NCBI RefSeq assembly: GCF_000800255.1
Contig: NZ_CP009747.1
Coordinates: 4,650,001 to 4,714,000, forward strand
DNA length: 64,000 nt
From: Pseudomonas parafulva
GTDB taxonomy: Bacteria > Pseudomonadota > Gammaproteobacteria > Pseudomonadales > Pseudomonadaceae
Direction: 5' to 3'
The notes under the pieces are model-generated. The model had not been told where the DNA came from. It did no database searches and saw only the letters and a program-made list of their open reading frames with translations. The translations under genes and the position numbers were made by a program. Position 1 is the stretch's first letter; every line of letters starts with the position of its first letter. This document shows positions 1-8,636 of the stretch, piece by piece.

Positions 1-790
1 TGCGACCCACATCGGCCGGACGGCCGCCGACGCCGGGAATGCCGCGATCGGGCGTGCGGTTGTAGCGACTGTATTCGTACTGCACCAACCAGTTGAGCTC
101 GGGGCTCAGTTGCCAGCTCATCGACGGGGCGAACAACTGGCGGTTGCCGTCGATGCCGTCGCGGAAACTGTTGTTGTCCTGATTGCCCATGTTCAGGCGC
201 ACGCTGATGTCATCGTTCAGGTCGGCGCTGAGGTCGGCGTACAGGCTGCGCAGGTCCTCGCTGCCGCCCTGGACTTCGAGGGTCGAGCGACGACCATGCT
301 CCGGCGCCTTGCTCACCCGGTTGACGATGCCGCCTTGGCTGCCGCGACCGTAAAGCACTGCCGCCGGGCCTTTGAGCACTTCGACGCGTTCGATGTTGTG
401 CAGGTCGCGCACGTACTGGCTGTCATCGCGCACGCCGTCCAGATAGAAATCGTTGCTGGCATCGAAGCCGCGAATGCGCAGGCTGTCGAAGCGTGTGTCG
501 GCCCCGCTGCTGACGTTGGGAATGCCCTCCAGCGCCTTGCCCAGACTATTGCTGCCGTAGTCCAGTACATTGGCCGTCTTGACCGTGTCGATGGCCTGCG
601 GCACGTAGCGCACCGGGGTCGAGGTACGGGTGGCGGTGCTGACGTCCTTGACCCTGGGGTTGTCGCGTTCACGGTCGGTGTCGGCCGAAATCGAGATTTC
701 CGGGAGCAGGGTGGCGGCGCTGACGAGACTGGTGCTGAACATCAGCGAAAAGCCCAAGGGTAGGGATCTGAAGCGGCGGGGAGCAGGCAT
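1..790 (-). CDS. TonB-dependent siderophore receptor, N-terminal part (cut by window edge)
   Basis: Outer-membrane gated transporter for a ferric siderophore, energised by TonB-ExbB-ExbD. Only about 263 residues are in the window and the rest lies beyond base 1. Translation from the ATG at 790 gives a signal peptide (basic start, hydrophobic stretch, SLVSAA), then a plug domain with the family hallmarks: ALEGIPNVSSGADTRFDSLRI, RGF, FYLDGVRDD, VEVLKGPAAVLYGRGSQGG and VNRVSK, followed by the first barrel strands. The plug pattern resembles catecholate receptors of the Fiu/CirA type, but the substrate cannot be fixed from this part. It is divergent from the OprD-type porin, and a Fur-box-like sequence lies 36-60 bases upstream, so iron repression is likely. 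The other ATGs near 795-800 are out of frame. Confidence 0.9.
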   Translation of the reverse strand, partial: MPAPRRFRSLPLGFSLMFSTSLVSAATLLPEISISADTDRERDNPRVKDVSTATRTSTPVRYVPQAIDTVKTANVLDYGSNSLGKALEGIPNVSSGADTRFDSLRIRGFDASNDFYLDGVRDDSQYVRDLHNIERVEVLKGPAAVLYGRGSQGGIVNRVSKAPEHGRRSTLEVQGGSEDLRSLYADLSADLNDDISVRLNMGNQDNNSFRDGIDGNRQLFAPSMSWQLSPELNWLVQYEYSRYNRTPDRGIPGVGGRPADVGR

Positions 791-825
791 GGCATGGCAT
801 CCGACAAAGGGTCGAGAGAAAGGAT

Positions 826-850
826 GCGAATGGTAATGCTTGCTATTTGC
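826..850 (-). promoter_or_regulatory. Putative Fur box upstream of the siderophore receptor
   Basis: The 25-base sequence from GCGAATGG to CTATTTGC matches the extended Fur palindrome (GCAAATGATAATCATTATCATTTGC type) at about 17 of 25 positions when compared by eye. It is best conserved in the outer arms. It sits just upstream of the receptor start at 790. The family context (TonB siderophore receptor) supports Fur control; binding is inferred. Confidence 0.5.
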
Positions 851-1260
851 TACTGCTTGGCTATTTGTCAGCTTGAATCATGACGTATGTATCAATTTGT
901 AACTCGCCTCCCGCCAGTAGGTTGGGACCGCAGCGAGATGGCGCTGGCCTTGGTACACACGTCCGAAAAAGAGAAGGAATAACTCCCTGTGAGCCAATCT
1001 CCACGGATTTACACCAGCCCAAAGCTTCAATTTGGTTATATCAACCTTCATTTCACGTTTTTTTGACATTCGTTGGCGCGCGCGGATAGGATGCGGCCTC
1101 TACGCCTGCCGGCCATCCCATGGCCGAGCGCCGGACGAGGCGCGCGCTCTGCACAGCAGCGCCGCCCACCGTTTGGATACACGCGTCGAACCTACGAAGG
1201 GGCGTTGGTTCCTGGCGTTTACGTAGCAGAGCGTTCTGATTCGGTAATAAGGAAAACAAC
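851..1260. other. Divergent intergenic region, no gene seen
   Basis: About 410 bases between the siderophore receptor and the porin. No convincing coding sequence is seen. It holds the candidate porin promoter at 1063-1092 and otherwise long untranslated leader. Overlapping short open frames on both strands look like chance frames. Confidence 0.6.
1063..1092 (+). promoter_or_regulatory. Candidate sigma-70 promoter of the OprD-family porin
   Basis: A perfect TTGACA (1063-1068) is followed after 18 bases by TAGGAT (1087-1092). If used, it gives a leader of about 160 nt before the ATG at 1261. Confidence 0.45.
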
Positions 1261-2580
1261 ATGTTGAATACAAGGATCAGCCTGGTTGCGCTGGCACTCA
1301 TCGCCGCCACTCAGGCCCAGGCCAACGACCAGGCCCAGAGCAAGGGGTTCATCGAGGACAGCCACGCCAACGTCCTTCTGCGTAACGCGTTCATCAATCG
1401 CGACAAGAAGCACGGCGTCAACGACCAGTCCCAGTGGGGCCAGGGCGTGATCGCCAACTTCTCCTCCGGCTTCACCCAGGGCACCGTCGGTGTCGGCGTC
1501 GATGCCTTCGGCCTGTATGCACTGCGCCTGGATGGCGGCAAGGGCCGCAACGGCGGCGGCGGTATCGATTTCTTCAAGCGCGAAAACACCACTGACGCTC
1601 AAGGTCGCAGCGACGCGGCCAACGACCTCGCCCGCGCTGGCGGTGCCGTCAAGTTCCGCATCTCCAACACCGTGCTCAAGTACGGCGACCAGATGCCCGC
1701 GCTGCCGGTCCTGCAATACGACGATTCGCGCCTGCTGCCTGAAAGCTTCACCGGCACCCTGATCACCTCCAAGGAAATCGAAGGGCTGGAACTGAACGCC
1801 GGTCGTTTCACCCAGGAAGCGCGCAAGAGCGCTCAGCGTCGTGACAGCGGTGGTTTGAAGTCGATCAACGTTCTCGGCGGCAGCTACAAGTTCACCGACA
1901 ACTTCACTGCCTCGCTGTACACCGCGGACAACGAAGACGTCATGAAGCGCCACTACCTGGGCCTGAACTACGTCTTCCCGATCGCCGCCGACCAGTCCCT
2001 GACCCTGGACTTTAACGGCTACAAGTCGGACATCGACAGCCAGTACGTGCGTGAAGCCGGCCTCAACGGCGACCGCAACACCATCTGGAGCCTGGCGGCG
2101 ACCTACGCCTATGGTCCGCACTCCTTCACCCTGGCCCACCAGCGCAGCACCGGCAGCACCGGCTACAACTACGGCTGGTACCAGAACGAAGGCGGCGTGG
2201 GCGACGGCGGTTCGACCATCTACCTGGCCAACTCCTACTGGTCCGACTTCAACGCCGAGGACGAGCGTTCCTGGCAACTGGGCTACGGCCTGGACTTCGG
2301 CGCCTTCGGCGTTCCGGGGCTGACCTACAAGATCGCCTATGTGGTGGGTGACAACATCAACACCCGCACCGTCGGCAACCCGCAGGGCTGGGGCGAGGGC
2401 AAGGAGCGCGAGATCTTCAGTCAGGTCCGTTACGTGGTCCAGGAAGGCCCGGCCAAAGACCTGTCGGTCAAGCTGCGCGGCTCGTTCCTGCGCACCAACG
2501 ATGCCGTGCGTCAGAATGGCTACAACGACGACGGCAACGAAGTACGCGTGTTCGTCGAGTACCCGATCAGCATCTTCTGA
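1261..2580 (+). CDS. OprD-family outer-membrane porin
   Basis: Substrate-specific 18-stranded porin of the OprD family, which takes up amino acids or small carboxylates/aromatics in Pseudomonas. The 439-aa product starts with a signal peptide (hydrophobic LVALALIAATQAQA, cleavage near residue 21). It continues with the characteristic mature N-terminus GFIEDSHANVLLRNAFINRD, and ends with the outer-membrane signature of a terminal Phe (YPISIF). Length fits the family (about 415-445 aa). AAGGA sits 8-9 bases before the start. The gene is followed closely by a rho-independent terminator, so it is probably monocistronic. The OprE/OprQ-like subfamily is plausible but the substrate is not deducible. 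Confidence 0.93.
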   Translation: MLNTRISLVALALIAATQAQANDQAQSKGFIEDSHANVLLRNAFINRDKKHGVNDQSQWGQGVIANFSSGFTQGTVGVGVDAFGLYALRLDGGKGRNGGGGIDFFKRENTTDAQGRSDAANDLARAGGAVKFRISNTVLKYGDQMPALPVLQYDDSRLLPESFTGTLITSKEIEGLELNAGRFTQEARKSAQRRDSGGLKSINVLGGSYKFTDNFTASLYTADNEDVMKRHYLGLNYVFPIAADQSLTLDFNGYKSDIDSQYVREAGLNGDRNTIWSLAATYAYGPHSFTLAHQRSTGSTGYNYGWYQNEGGVGDGGSTIYLANSYWSDFNAEDERSWQLGYGLDFGAFGVPGLTYKIAYVVGDNINTRTVGNPQGWGEGKEREIFSQVRYVVQEGPAKDLSVKLRGSFLRTNDAVRQNGYNDDGNEVRVFVEYPISIF

Positions 2581-2598
2581 TCCGGTTTTGGCGTAACC

Positions 2599-2634
2599 AA
2601 CAGCCCCGGCATTTGCCGGGGCTGTTTCGTTTTT
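2599..2634 (+). terminator. Rho-independent terminator after the porin
   Basis: Stem AACAGCCCCGGC / GCCGGGGCTGTT with an ATTT loop, followed by a T-rich tail. It lies between two convergent genes and probably also slows leftward transcription from the T6SS operon, although that strand lacks a good T-tract. Confidence 0.85.
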
Positions 2635-2665
2635 GCGTGCAAGGTCGCGAGGTGCGAATTCACCG

Positions 2666-3802
2666 TTATGGGTTTGGCAACGCCAGGGCGAGTGTCTTCC
2701 AGCTTCCCTTGCGCTTGCGCTCCACCAGCGAAGCCAGGGCTTTACCGGTTGGACACTTGGCGAAGGCCAGCGGAGCCAACGTCAGCAGGTAAACGCTGTC
2801 CGGCGTGTGCGTTCGGCTGTCCGCCGCTTTGTTCCAAGGCTTGTCGACCGTCAGCAAGGCGTCGGTCTTCTCGGGCCAGGCCAGGTCGGCGAAGCGTGGG
2901 TCGCTGCGCAGGATCAATGTGCCTTCACTCAGCGGTGCTTCCTCGAAGGTGAGCGCGGCCAGGCGCTCCAGCAGGCTGACCGGAAAGCGTCGTGCCGCAT
3001 CGTCGGGGATTCCGGCCTGCGGCAGGGGCCATTCGCCTGGCAGGCACAGGCACAATTCGGTCATCGGCGTGGCCTGGTAAAGGCCAGTGGTGAACAAGAG
3101 CTTGTGGGAGGTCTTGCCGTCGATCAGGCTGATGTGCAGGTCGATGCGCGAGTCATTGGTGGGGGGCGAGAAGGCAGTGGGCAGCACGTGCCCGAGGGTC
3201 TGGTCGACGAAGTTGACCAGGGTATGCGCTGCACTGTCTTCGACGCCGGTCTCGGGATCCTGCGTGCCGTGGGCGCCGTTGTCCTGCAGCAGCCGCTCGG
3301 TGCTTGGGTGGCCCCAAACACGCGTTGCGTCCAGAGGACTTCTGTTGAGGTAGAGGTGCAGCCGGTCGGGGCGTGCGCCTCGCTGAAGCAGCAGCGCCAC
3401 GACGTCGTCGTGGCCACCTTGGGCGGCTGCGTACAGGGGCGGGCGCACGCTCCAGGGCGAGCCGTCTGGCCAGGCACCTGCGTCCAGCAGGCATGTGCAC
3501 GTTGCCAGATCGCCCTCGCTGGCTGCCAACTCCAATGCGGTGGAGTGAGCATCGTCCAGGCAGGTCCGATTGGGATCCAGACCTGCTTCGAGCAGTAAGG
3601 CGCAGATTTCAGTCTGGCTGGCGCGGGCTGCCAAATGCAACAAGCTAGGTCCATCGCCGTTGCCGTACCGCGGCAAAGTCAGCAGTTCAGGATACTTCTG
3701 TATAAAGGCGACCACCGCCGCCACTTTGCCTTCTGCGATGTCCTCATATAGTCGATCAAGTTGGGTTTCGTGCTGTTCGTAGAGTTTCTGCGCTTCGTTC
3801 AT
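2666..3802 (-). CDS. Ankyrin-repeat plus SUFU-domain protein, predicted immunity protein of the Rhs toxin
   Basis: Predicted cytoplasmic antidote to the nuclease carried by the preceding rhs gene. Its ATG overlaps the rhs stop by 4 bases (3799-3802), so the two are translationally coupled. The 378-aa product has no signal peptide. Residues ~50-170 hold ankyrin-type repeats (SLLHLAARASQTEICALLLE, ALELAASEGDLATCTCLLDA, PLYAAAQGGHDDVVALLLQR). Residues ~190-370 look like a SUFU domain (DLHISLIDG, LLFTTGLYQATPMTELCLCLP, then a C-terminal P-L-F pattern). SUFU and ankyrin proteins are both known immunity families in polymorphic toxin systems; the two are fused here. Function is inferred from position and domains. 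It is the last gene of the leftward T6SS operon. Confidence 0.75.
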   Translation of the reverse strand: MNEAQKLYEQHETQLDRLYEDIAEGKVAAVVAFIQKYPELLTLPRYGNGDGPSLLHLAARASQTEICALLLEAGLDPNRTCLDDAHSTALELAASEGDLATCTCLLDAGAWPDGSPWSVRPPLYAAAQGGHDDVVALLLQRGARPDRLHLYLNRSPLDATRVWGHPSTERLLQDNGAHGTQDPETGVEDSAAHTLVNFVDQTLGHVLPTAFSPPTNDSRIDLHISLIDGKTSHKLLFTTGLYQATPMTELCLCLPGEWPLPQAGIPDDAARRFPVSLLERLAALTFEEAPLSEGTLILRSDPRFADLAWPEKTDALLTVDKPWNKAADSRTHTPDSVYLLTLAPLAFAKCPTGKALASLVERKRKGSWKTLALALPNP

Positions 3803-6800
3803 TTGTTGATCGGTCCCCTTCTGAAGGCTTCGCCCAATTCGGCGAGTGCTCGCTCTACAGCCGGCGTCCCTTTTGCGTCGACTTCCTGCAGGCGCTCGTA
3901 GACTTTCCTGGCCGAAGCGACGCTGTGCGTCCCACGGCCATTCTCCGCCCAGGTGAAATTCCTCAAGTCCGTATTCAGGTCGATCTTGTGCTTCCTCATG
4001 ATCGCCTGGGCATTGAGGATGTAGTCGCGATTTTCCTGCTTCCAGTTCCTCGGTGCATACTCGCGAACGATATGATGGCGATGTGGCCGGACCATGTTGG
4101 TCGGTTTGGTCTCATCCAGCTTCGCCATGTCCTCTTTATTCAGCCTGCAGACCTCCAACCCTAGCGGATCGATCCAGGTTGCCGGTGTCGGAGCGTACTG
4201 ATAGAGATTCAAGCCGCCCGCCAGACCAATCGGATCGGGCTGTGTGAAACGGCCGATATCCGGGTCGTAGTAGCGGAAGGTGTTGTAGTGCAGGCCGGTT
4301 TCGCGATCCAGGTATTGACCCTGCATGCGCAGGTTCTGCTCCTGGACCAAGCCGTCCTGGCGAACTTCCTGGACGGTATTGCCCCACACCTGGTACTGGG
4401 CCTGCCACAGTAATTGGCCGGTGTCGTCGCTCAGGCGTTCCGGCAGGCCATTCAGGTCATTCTGGTAGTGATGCACCCGCTGGTGAGCGCCTACACCTTC
4501 AACGCGCGCCAGAGGCTCATGGCTGTCCTGGTCGTCATAGAGGTAAAGGCTGTGCTGGCCATGCCGGACTTCCTCCAGCAGGCGATAGCCATCCCAGCCG
4601 AAACGCGAAAGGCCCAACTGGCGTCCCGTCTCGTCGTGTTCACTTTTTTCGATACGCCGGCCCAGAGGGTCGTAAGTCATGCGCACGATCCGCTCGCGGC
4701 CGTTGTTGTGGCTGCGCACCTCGATCAGGCGGTGTTCGGCGTCGTAGGCGAAACGCTGTAGGCCACGCCTGGCGCTGCGCTTTTCGATCAGCCTGCCGAA
4801 GGCATCGTAGCGATAGCGCTTGTCCTGATAGGTGAGCACGCGGTTATGCCGTACCCAGCCCAGCGACGGCGTATCGAGCAGGTTGGCGGCTGCATCGTAG
4901 GCGAAGACTTCGTCGGGCAGCGCAGCATGGGGCTGGCTGCTACTGACGATTCGCTCGTTGGCATCGTGTTGCAGGTGTTGCTGGACGATACCCTCGGGAC
5001 TCTGCCGAAAGCGCACGGCCAGGTTGTCCGCCAGGTCGTACTCGAAGCGTTGCTGCAACGGTGCGGGCAGACGTCGGGGTACTGTTCGGGGGTGGCTCAG
5101 GCGCGAGCGAATGCGGCCGGCGCGATCGTACTCGCTGCGCGTCTCGAACCCGCCCTGAATGCGCAGCACCTCACGGTGCAGGCGGTCGCGCTCGAAATCG
5201 CAGATGACCTTGCCGTCCAGGTTGACCTGATGCAGATGGCCGCTGCCGTAGTACAGCTGGTTGAGCGTACGCCCATCCGGCAGCCAGGTCTGCAGGCGAT
5301 TGCCCAGTGCGTCATGGCGGTGATGAAGGGTTCCATTGCTGCCCTGCTCCTGGGTCCGCCGGCCGAGGGCATCGAAAGCGAACGCGACGGTCTCGCGCTT
5401 GCCTTGGTTGTCGGTGAAGCAGGCCTGCAGCAGTTGGTCTAGGGCGTCGTACTGGTACTCCGTACGGCCATCGTCGGTCACCTTGGCCAGCAGCCGGCAG
5501 CCAGCATCACGCTCGAAGAAATGGCTGATCACGGCCGCTGGCGTCGGGGACACCAGCGCCAGGCCGGTCCCGTGCGGTCCGGGCAGGTAGTCGAGCCGCG
5601 AGAGGCAGTCGAGAGCGTCGTAGTGATAGCGTTTGGCGCTGTCGTCCAGGTCCCGCTGCTCGACCAGACGATCGGCGGCATCCCAGGTGAAGCGGTACTG
5701 CTCGCCATTTTCGTTGGTCAGGCTGAGCAATCGGCCGTACAGGTCGTAGCGGTACTCCACGGTACGGCCCAAGGGATCGACCAACTGCCGCAACTGGCCG
5801 CGCGCATCGTACTGGAACTGACGCTGATGGCCGGCAGTGTCGGTATGACGAGCCAGCCGGTCGCCCACGGCATAGTCGAAAGATTGAGTGCGGCCGTCGG
5901 GCAGGCGCACCTGCACCAGTCGTCCGGACGCATCGTGCTGGTAGTCGGTACGTTCGCCGTGGGCGTCGATGAGCGCTGCCAGATGACCTCGGTGGTCGTA
6001 ATCCAGACGCGTGGTGTAGCCGGAGCAGTCGGTCAGGGCACGCAGGGCGCCGAAGTCGGTCCACTGCAACTGCTTGGCCCGACCCGCAGCATCGGTTATT
6101 TCGATCACCTGACCGTGTGGGTCATACCGGTAGTGGGTCGTCTGGCCGAGCGGATCGGTCTCGCGGATGCAGTTGCCACGGGCATCGTAGTGGTATCGCC
6201 AGCAGTGGCCGGCGGCGTCCATGCGTGAGCGGGGCAGCGCCCAATGCTCCAGCCACTGCGTCGACACGCAGCGGCCCAGAGGGTCGAAGGTCTCGCTGAG
6301 GTTGCCGGACTCGTCGTAGTTGAACGACCAGCGTCCGCCGTCCGGGTCGCTGGCGCCGAGCAGTTGCCGGTCTGCGTTCCAGTCGAAACGCCAGGTGCGC
6401 CCCAAGGCGTCGGTGTAGGCCGTGATCTGGTACTGGTCGTTCCAGTGGCGTGTGGTGACCCGTTGCAGTCCGTCGGTGACGCGTGTGATGCCCGCTGTCA
6501 GGTCGTACTCGAAGCTGTACTCATCACCTGCATCCGTCCAGTGACGAATCACTCGCCAGCCATCCGCCGTCTGCGCCCATTGGTAGTAGCAACTCAAACC
6601 GGTGGGCAGTTGGTGCTCGACCATGCGTCCGCCAGTGTCGTAGCTGAAGCGGCGCGTGACCTGCCCGTGGCGATTCTTGACCTGCGCGAGGCGACCAGCG
6701 CCGTCGTAGCCGTAGCTCACCAGTGGCTCGACGCTCGCGTCGGTCAGGCGCCGCTCGATCTGGCTCAGGCGCTGCGGCCATTGCGGGTCGTAGCTCAAGA

Positions 6801-8184
6801 GCGCTTCTGTCTGATCGAAGGTATCGCGTAGCCCACGCAGTCGCCCGCTGTCGTCGTAATCCAGAAAGATACGGTTGTCGTTGCGATCACCGATCTGGCT
6901 CAGGCGCAGACGCATGGGGTTGGCGGGGCAGGGCTGGAACAACCGGTAGCGGCCGTCGCGATCCTCGATCAACACCTCGCCGTTGTGTTCGCGGCGCACA
7001 CTCAGGCCCTCGGCAGCGCTGTAGACCGCATCGCCTGGCGCGATACGGCCCATTTCGATGGCCCTGGCCTGCTCGTCGACGAAGATTAGCCCTTCGCCAC
7101 CTTGCGCTTGCGTCCTGACTTCGATGTAGACCTCGTACGGCACGCTCCAGCCGGTGCCCAGCAGCCCGTCCTCGCGCTGTCCATGGCTGTTGTAGCAGCG
7201 CTGCCAGGTGATGGGCAGCAGGGCCGGCAGGTCGAAGTCGTGATCGTCCTCACCGTTGAGCAGCTTGGCGCCAGTCGGTGTATGCACCGGGTTGGGCGAG
7301 CCGACGATGGCCGAGGTGAGGGCGCTGGTGACCTGGCTGGTGACCAGCTGAGTGACGCCACCGATGAGCATGCAGCCGAACTTGCTGTAGAACTTGCCGC
7401 CGCGCCCGCGCAGCAGCATCAGCGCGGTGATCGCCAGGCCGATGCCGGGCGTCTTGCCGCTGCGGATCTCGCGCACCACGATGGGCTCGCCGCCGATGCG
7501 CACGTTGCTGGAAATCTCGCCAGCGTCCACCACTACCGCCTCGCAGGTGCTGCGATCGCCACTACGGCAGGCCGGGTGGCCGTTGATGAGCACCTTGCTG
7601 GAGCCTTCGGCCAGATATTGCGGCGGCATCGCCGGATGTTTGTCGCAGAGGATCTTGTCGTCTTCCGCTTCCTGGGTATTGGGCGCCGGTGTCGCCACGG
7701 TCGGCCGCCACATTTGGGAGAAGAAGCCCTTGGCCATGTCCAGGAAGCTTTCTTCCGGCTCATCGCCCGCTGGTTGGCCGGAGGCGTCCGCTGCCGGCCC
7801 CACCGGCCCGGTGACGATGCCTGCTGCACGGGCGGCAGGCTTGCCGTTGGTGTGGGTGTTGCCCGAGCCGGTGGCGATGTGCGCCTGCACCGAAGGCGGG
7901 AAAAGCGCGTTGCCGATGCCGTCGCATAATCGGCTCAGGCCGGTATCGGCACCGCTCTTGGCCATGGCCACGCCGACCACCAGGCCGACTGCGGCACCCA
8001 GCACGAAGCAGCCCAGTCCACCGGTAGCCACGGTGATGCCCAGCGCTGCGCCAACGGCCGCGGTGGCCAGTGCGCCGATCGCCACGTTGGCTGCCACTTC
8101 CAGCACGCCCCCGACGATATCGGCCATCATCGAGGTGTGCATCAACGCGTCACCCTCGCGCGCGGCCCAGAATGCATCCGACAT
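3799..8184 (-). CDS. rhs: PAAR-Rhs T6SS effector with C-terminal HNH-type nuclease
   Basis: T6SS cargo effector of 1461 aa. Residues 7-16 are an exact prePAAR motif AARxxDxxxH. Two hydrophobic segments follow (~21-80). Then comes a PAAR-type domain (~100-245; paired His/Cys positions such as CDKHPAMPP and INGHPACRSGD), which caps the VgrG spike. Residues ~310-1330 are the Rhs/YD-repeat cage. The core ends with RFTQPDPIGLAGGLNLYQYA and PTPATWIDPLGL, the conserved self-cleavage boundary. The last 118 residues (about 1344-1461; bases 3799-4155) are the variable toxin: an HRHHIV motif and a downstream GTHS...Y..L pattern resemble the HNH/Endo VII superfamily (AHH-type), so a DNA-cutting activity is likely. 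It is flanked by the EagR chaperone gene upstream and the immunity gene downstream. Confidence 0.92.
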   Translation of the reverse strand: MSDAFWAAREGDALMHTSMMADIVGGVLEVAANVAIGALATAAVGAALGITVATGGLGCFVLGAAVGLVVGVAMAKSGADTGLSRLCDGIGNALFPPSVQAHIATGSGNTHTNGKPAARAAGIVTGPVGPAADASGQPAGDEPEESFLDMAKGFFSQMWRPTVATPAPNTQEAEDDKILCDKHPAMPPQYLAEGSSKVLINGHPACRSGDRSTCEAVVVDAGEISSNVRIGGEPIVVREIRSGKTPGIGLAITALMLLRGRGGKFYSKFGCMLIGGVTQLVTSQVTSALTSAIVGSPNPVHTPTGAKLLNGEDDHDFDLPALLPITWQRCYNSHGQREDGLLGTGWSVPYEVYIEVRTQAQGGEGLIFVDEQARAIEMGRIAPGDAVYSAAEGLSVRREHNGEVLIEDRDGRYRLFQPCPANPMRLRLSQIGDRNDNRIFLDYDDSGRLRGLRDTFDQTEALLSYDPQWPQRLSQIERRLTDASVEPLVSYGYDGAGRLAQVKNRHGQVTRRFSYDTGGRMVEHQLPTGLSCYYQWAQTADGWRVIRHWTDAGDEYSFEYDLTAGITRVTDGLQRVTTRHWNDQYQITAYTDALGRTWRFDWNADRQLLGASDPDGGRWSFNYDESGNLSETFDPLGRCVSTQWLEHWALPRSRMDAAGHCWRYHYDARGNCIRETDPLGQTTHYRYDPHGQVIEITDAAGRAKQLQWTDFGALRALTDCSGYTTRLDYDHRGHLAALIDAHGERTDYQHDASGRLVQVRLPDGRTQSFDYAVGDRLARHTDTAGHQRQFQYDARGQLRQLVDPLGRTVEYRYDLYGRLLSLTNENGEQYRFTWDAADRLVEQRDLDDSAKRYHYDALDCLSRLDYLPGPHGTGLALVSPTPAAVISHFFERDAGCRLLAKVTDDGRTEYQYDALDQLLQACFTDNQGKRETVAFAFDALGRRTQEQGSNGTLHHRHDALGNRLQTWLPDGRTLNQLYYGSGHLHQVNLDGKVICDFERDRLHREVLRIQGGFETRSEYDRAGRIRSRLSHPRTVPRRLPAPLQQRFEYDLADNLAVRFRQSPEGIVQQHLQHDANERIVSSSQPHAALPDEVFAYDAAANLLDTPSLGWVRHNRVLTYQDKRYRYDAFGRLIEKRSARRGLQRFAYDAEHRLIEVRSHNNGRERIVRMTYDPLGRRIEKSEHDETGRQLGLSRFGWDGYRLLEEVRHGQHSLYLYDDQDSHEPLARVEGVGAHQRVHHYQNDLNGLPERLSDDTGQLLWQAQYQVWGNTVQEVRQDGLVQEQNLRMQGQYLDRETGLHYNTFRYYDPDIGRFTQPDPIGLAGGLNLYQYAPTPATWIDPLGLEVCRLNKEDMAKLDETKPTNMVRPHRHHIVREYAPRNWKQENRDYILNAQAIMRKHKIDLNTDLRNFTWAENGRGTHSVASARKVYERLQEVDAKGTPAVERALAELGEAFRRGPINK

Positions 8185-8190
8185 ACCGGT

Positions 8191-8625
8191 TCAGCCTAGA
8201 TTGTCGAAGTCGAGCGACTGCTTGATGGCGGCCCAGTGCGACGCTTCGGATTCACCCAGGGGCGAGGGCTTCACGTAGCTCAGGGCGAACATCTTGCGCG
8301 TACCCGGCAGCACCAGCGCCAATTGGTATTGGTAGACCATTTCCTGGCCTTTGCTGAACTGGCTGCTCAGCTCGATGGCCTCGATGTCCTGTGCAGCGCC
8401 CACCTTCACCGGGTGAGCCGGCTGGAATTGCAAGTCCTTGACCTGCTGTTGCAGACGCTGCAATTGACCATCGAAGTTGCTCTGCAGCGTTTCGTCATCC
8501 GCGAGCGCACTGCGGCTGACGATCAGCGAAGTGCCCAGGCGTTCGAAGCGCAGGATGTTGATGCTGGTGTCGCGCACGTCGGTATCGGGCAGCGCGAGGC
8601 AAAATTCATTGAGGCGGTAGTTCAT
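8191..8625 (-). CDS. eagR: EagR-type T6SS effector chaperone (DUF1795)
   Basis: Small cytoplasmic chaperone of 144 aa that shields the N-terminal transmembrane helices of prePAAR effectors and helps load them on VgrG. The sequence fits the DcrB/DUF1795 fold: N-terminal YRLNEFCLALPD, central LGTSLIVSRS, a Q-rich helix, then YQLALVLPGTRKMFALSY. It lies between vgrG and rhs in the same operon, 6 bases before the rhs start. The rhs product carries both the AARxxDxxxH motif and transmembrane segments, exactly the client type expected. Confidence 0.88.
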   Translation of the reverse strand: MNYRLNEFCLALPDTDVRDTSINILRFERLGTSLIVSRSALADDETLQSNFDGQLQRLQQQVKDLQFQPAHPVKVGAAQDIEAIELSSQFSKGQEMVYQYQLALVLPGTRKMFALSYVKPSPLGESEASHWAAIKQSLDFDNLG

Positions 8626-8636
8626 GAAAGGTCTCG

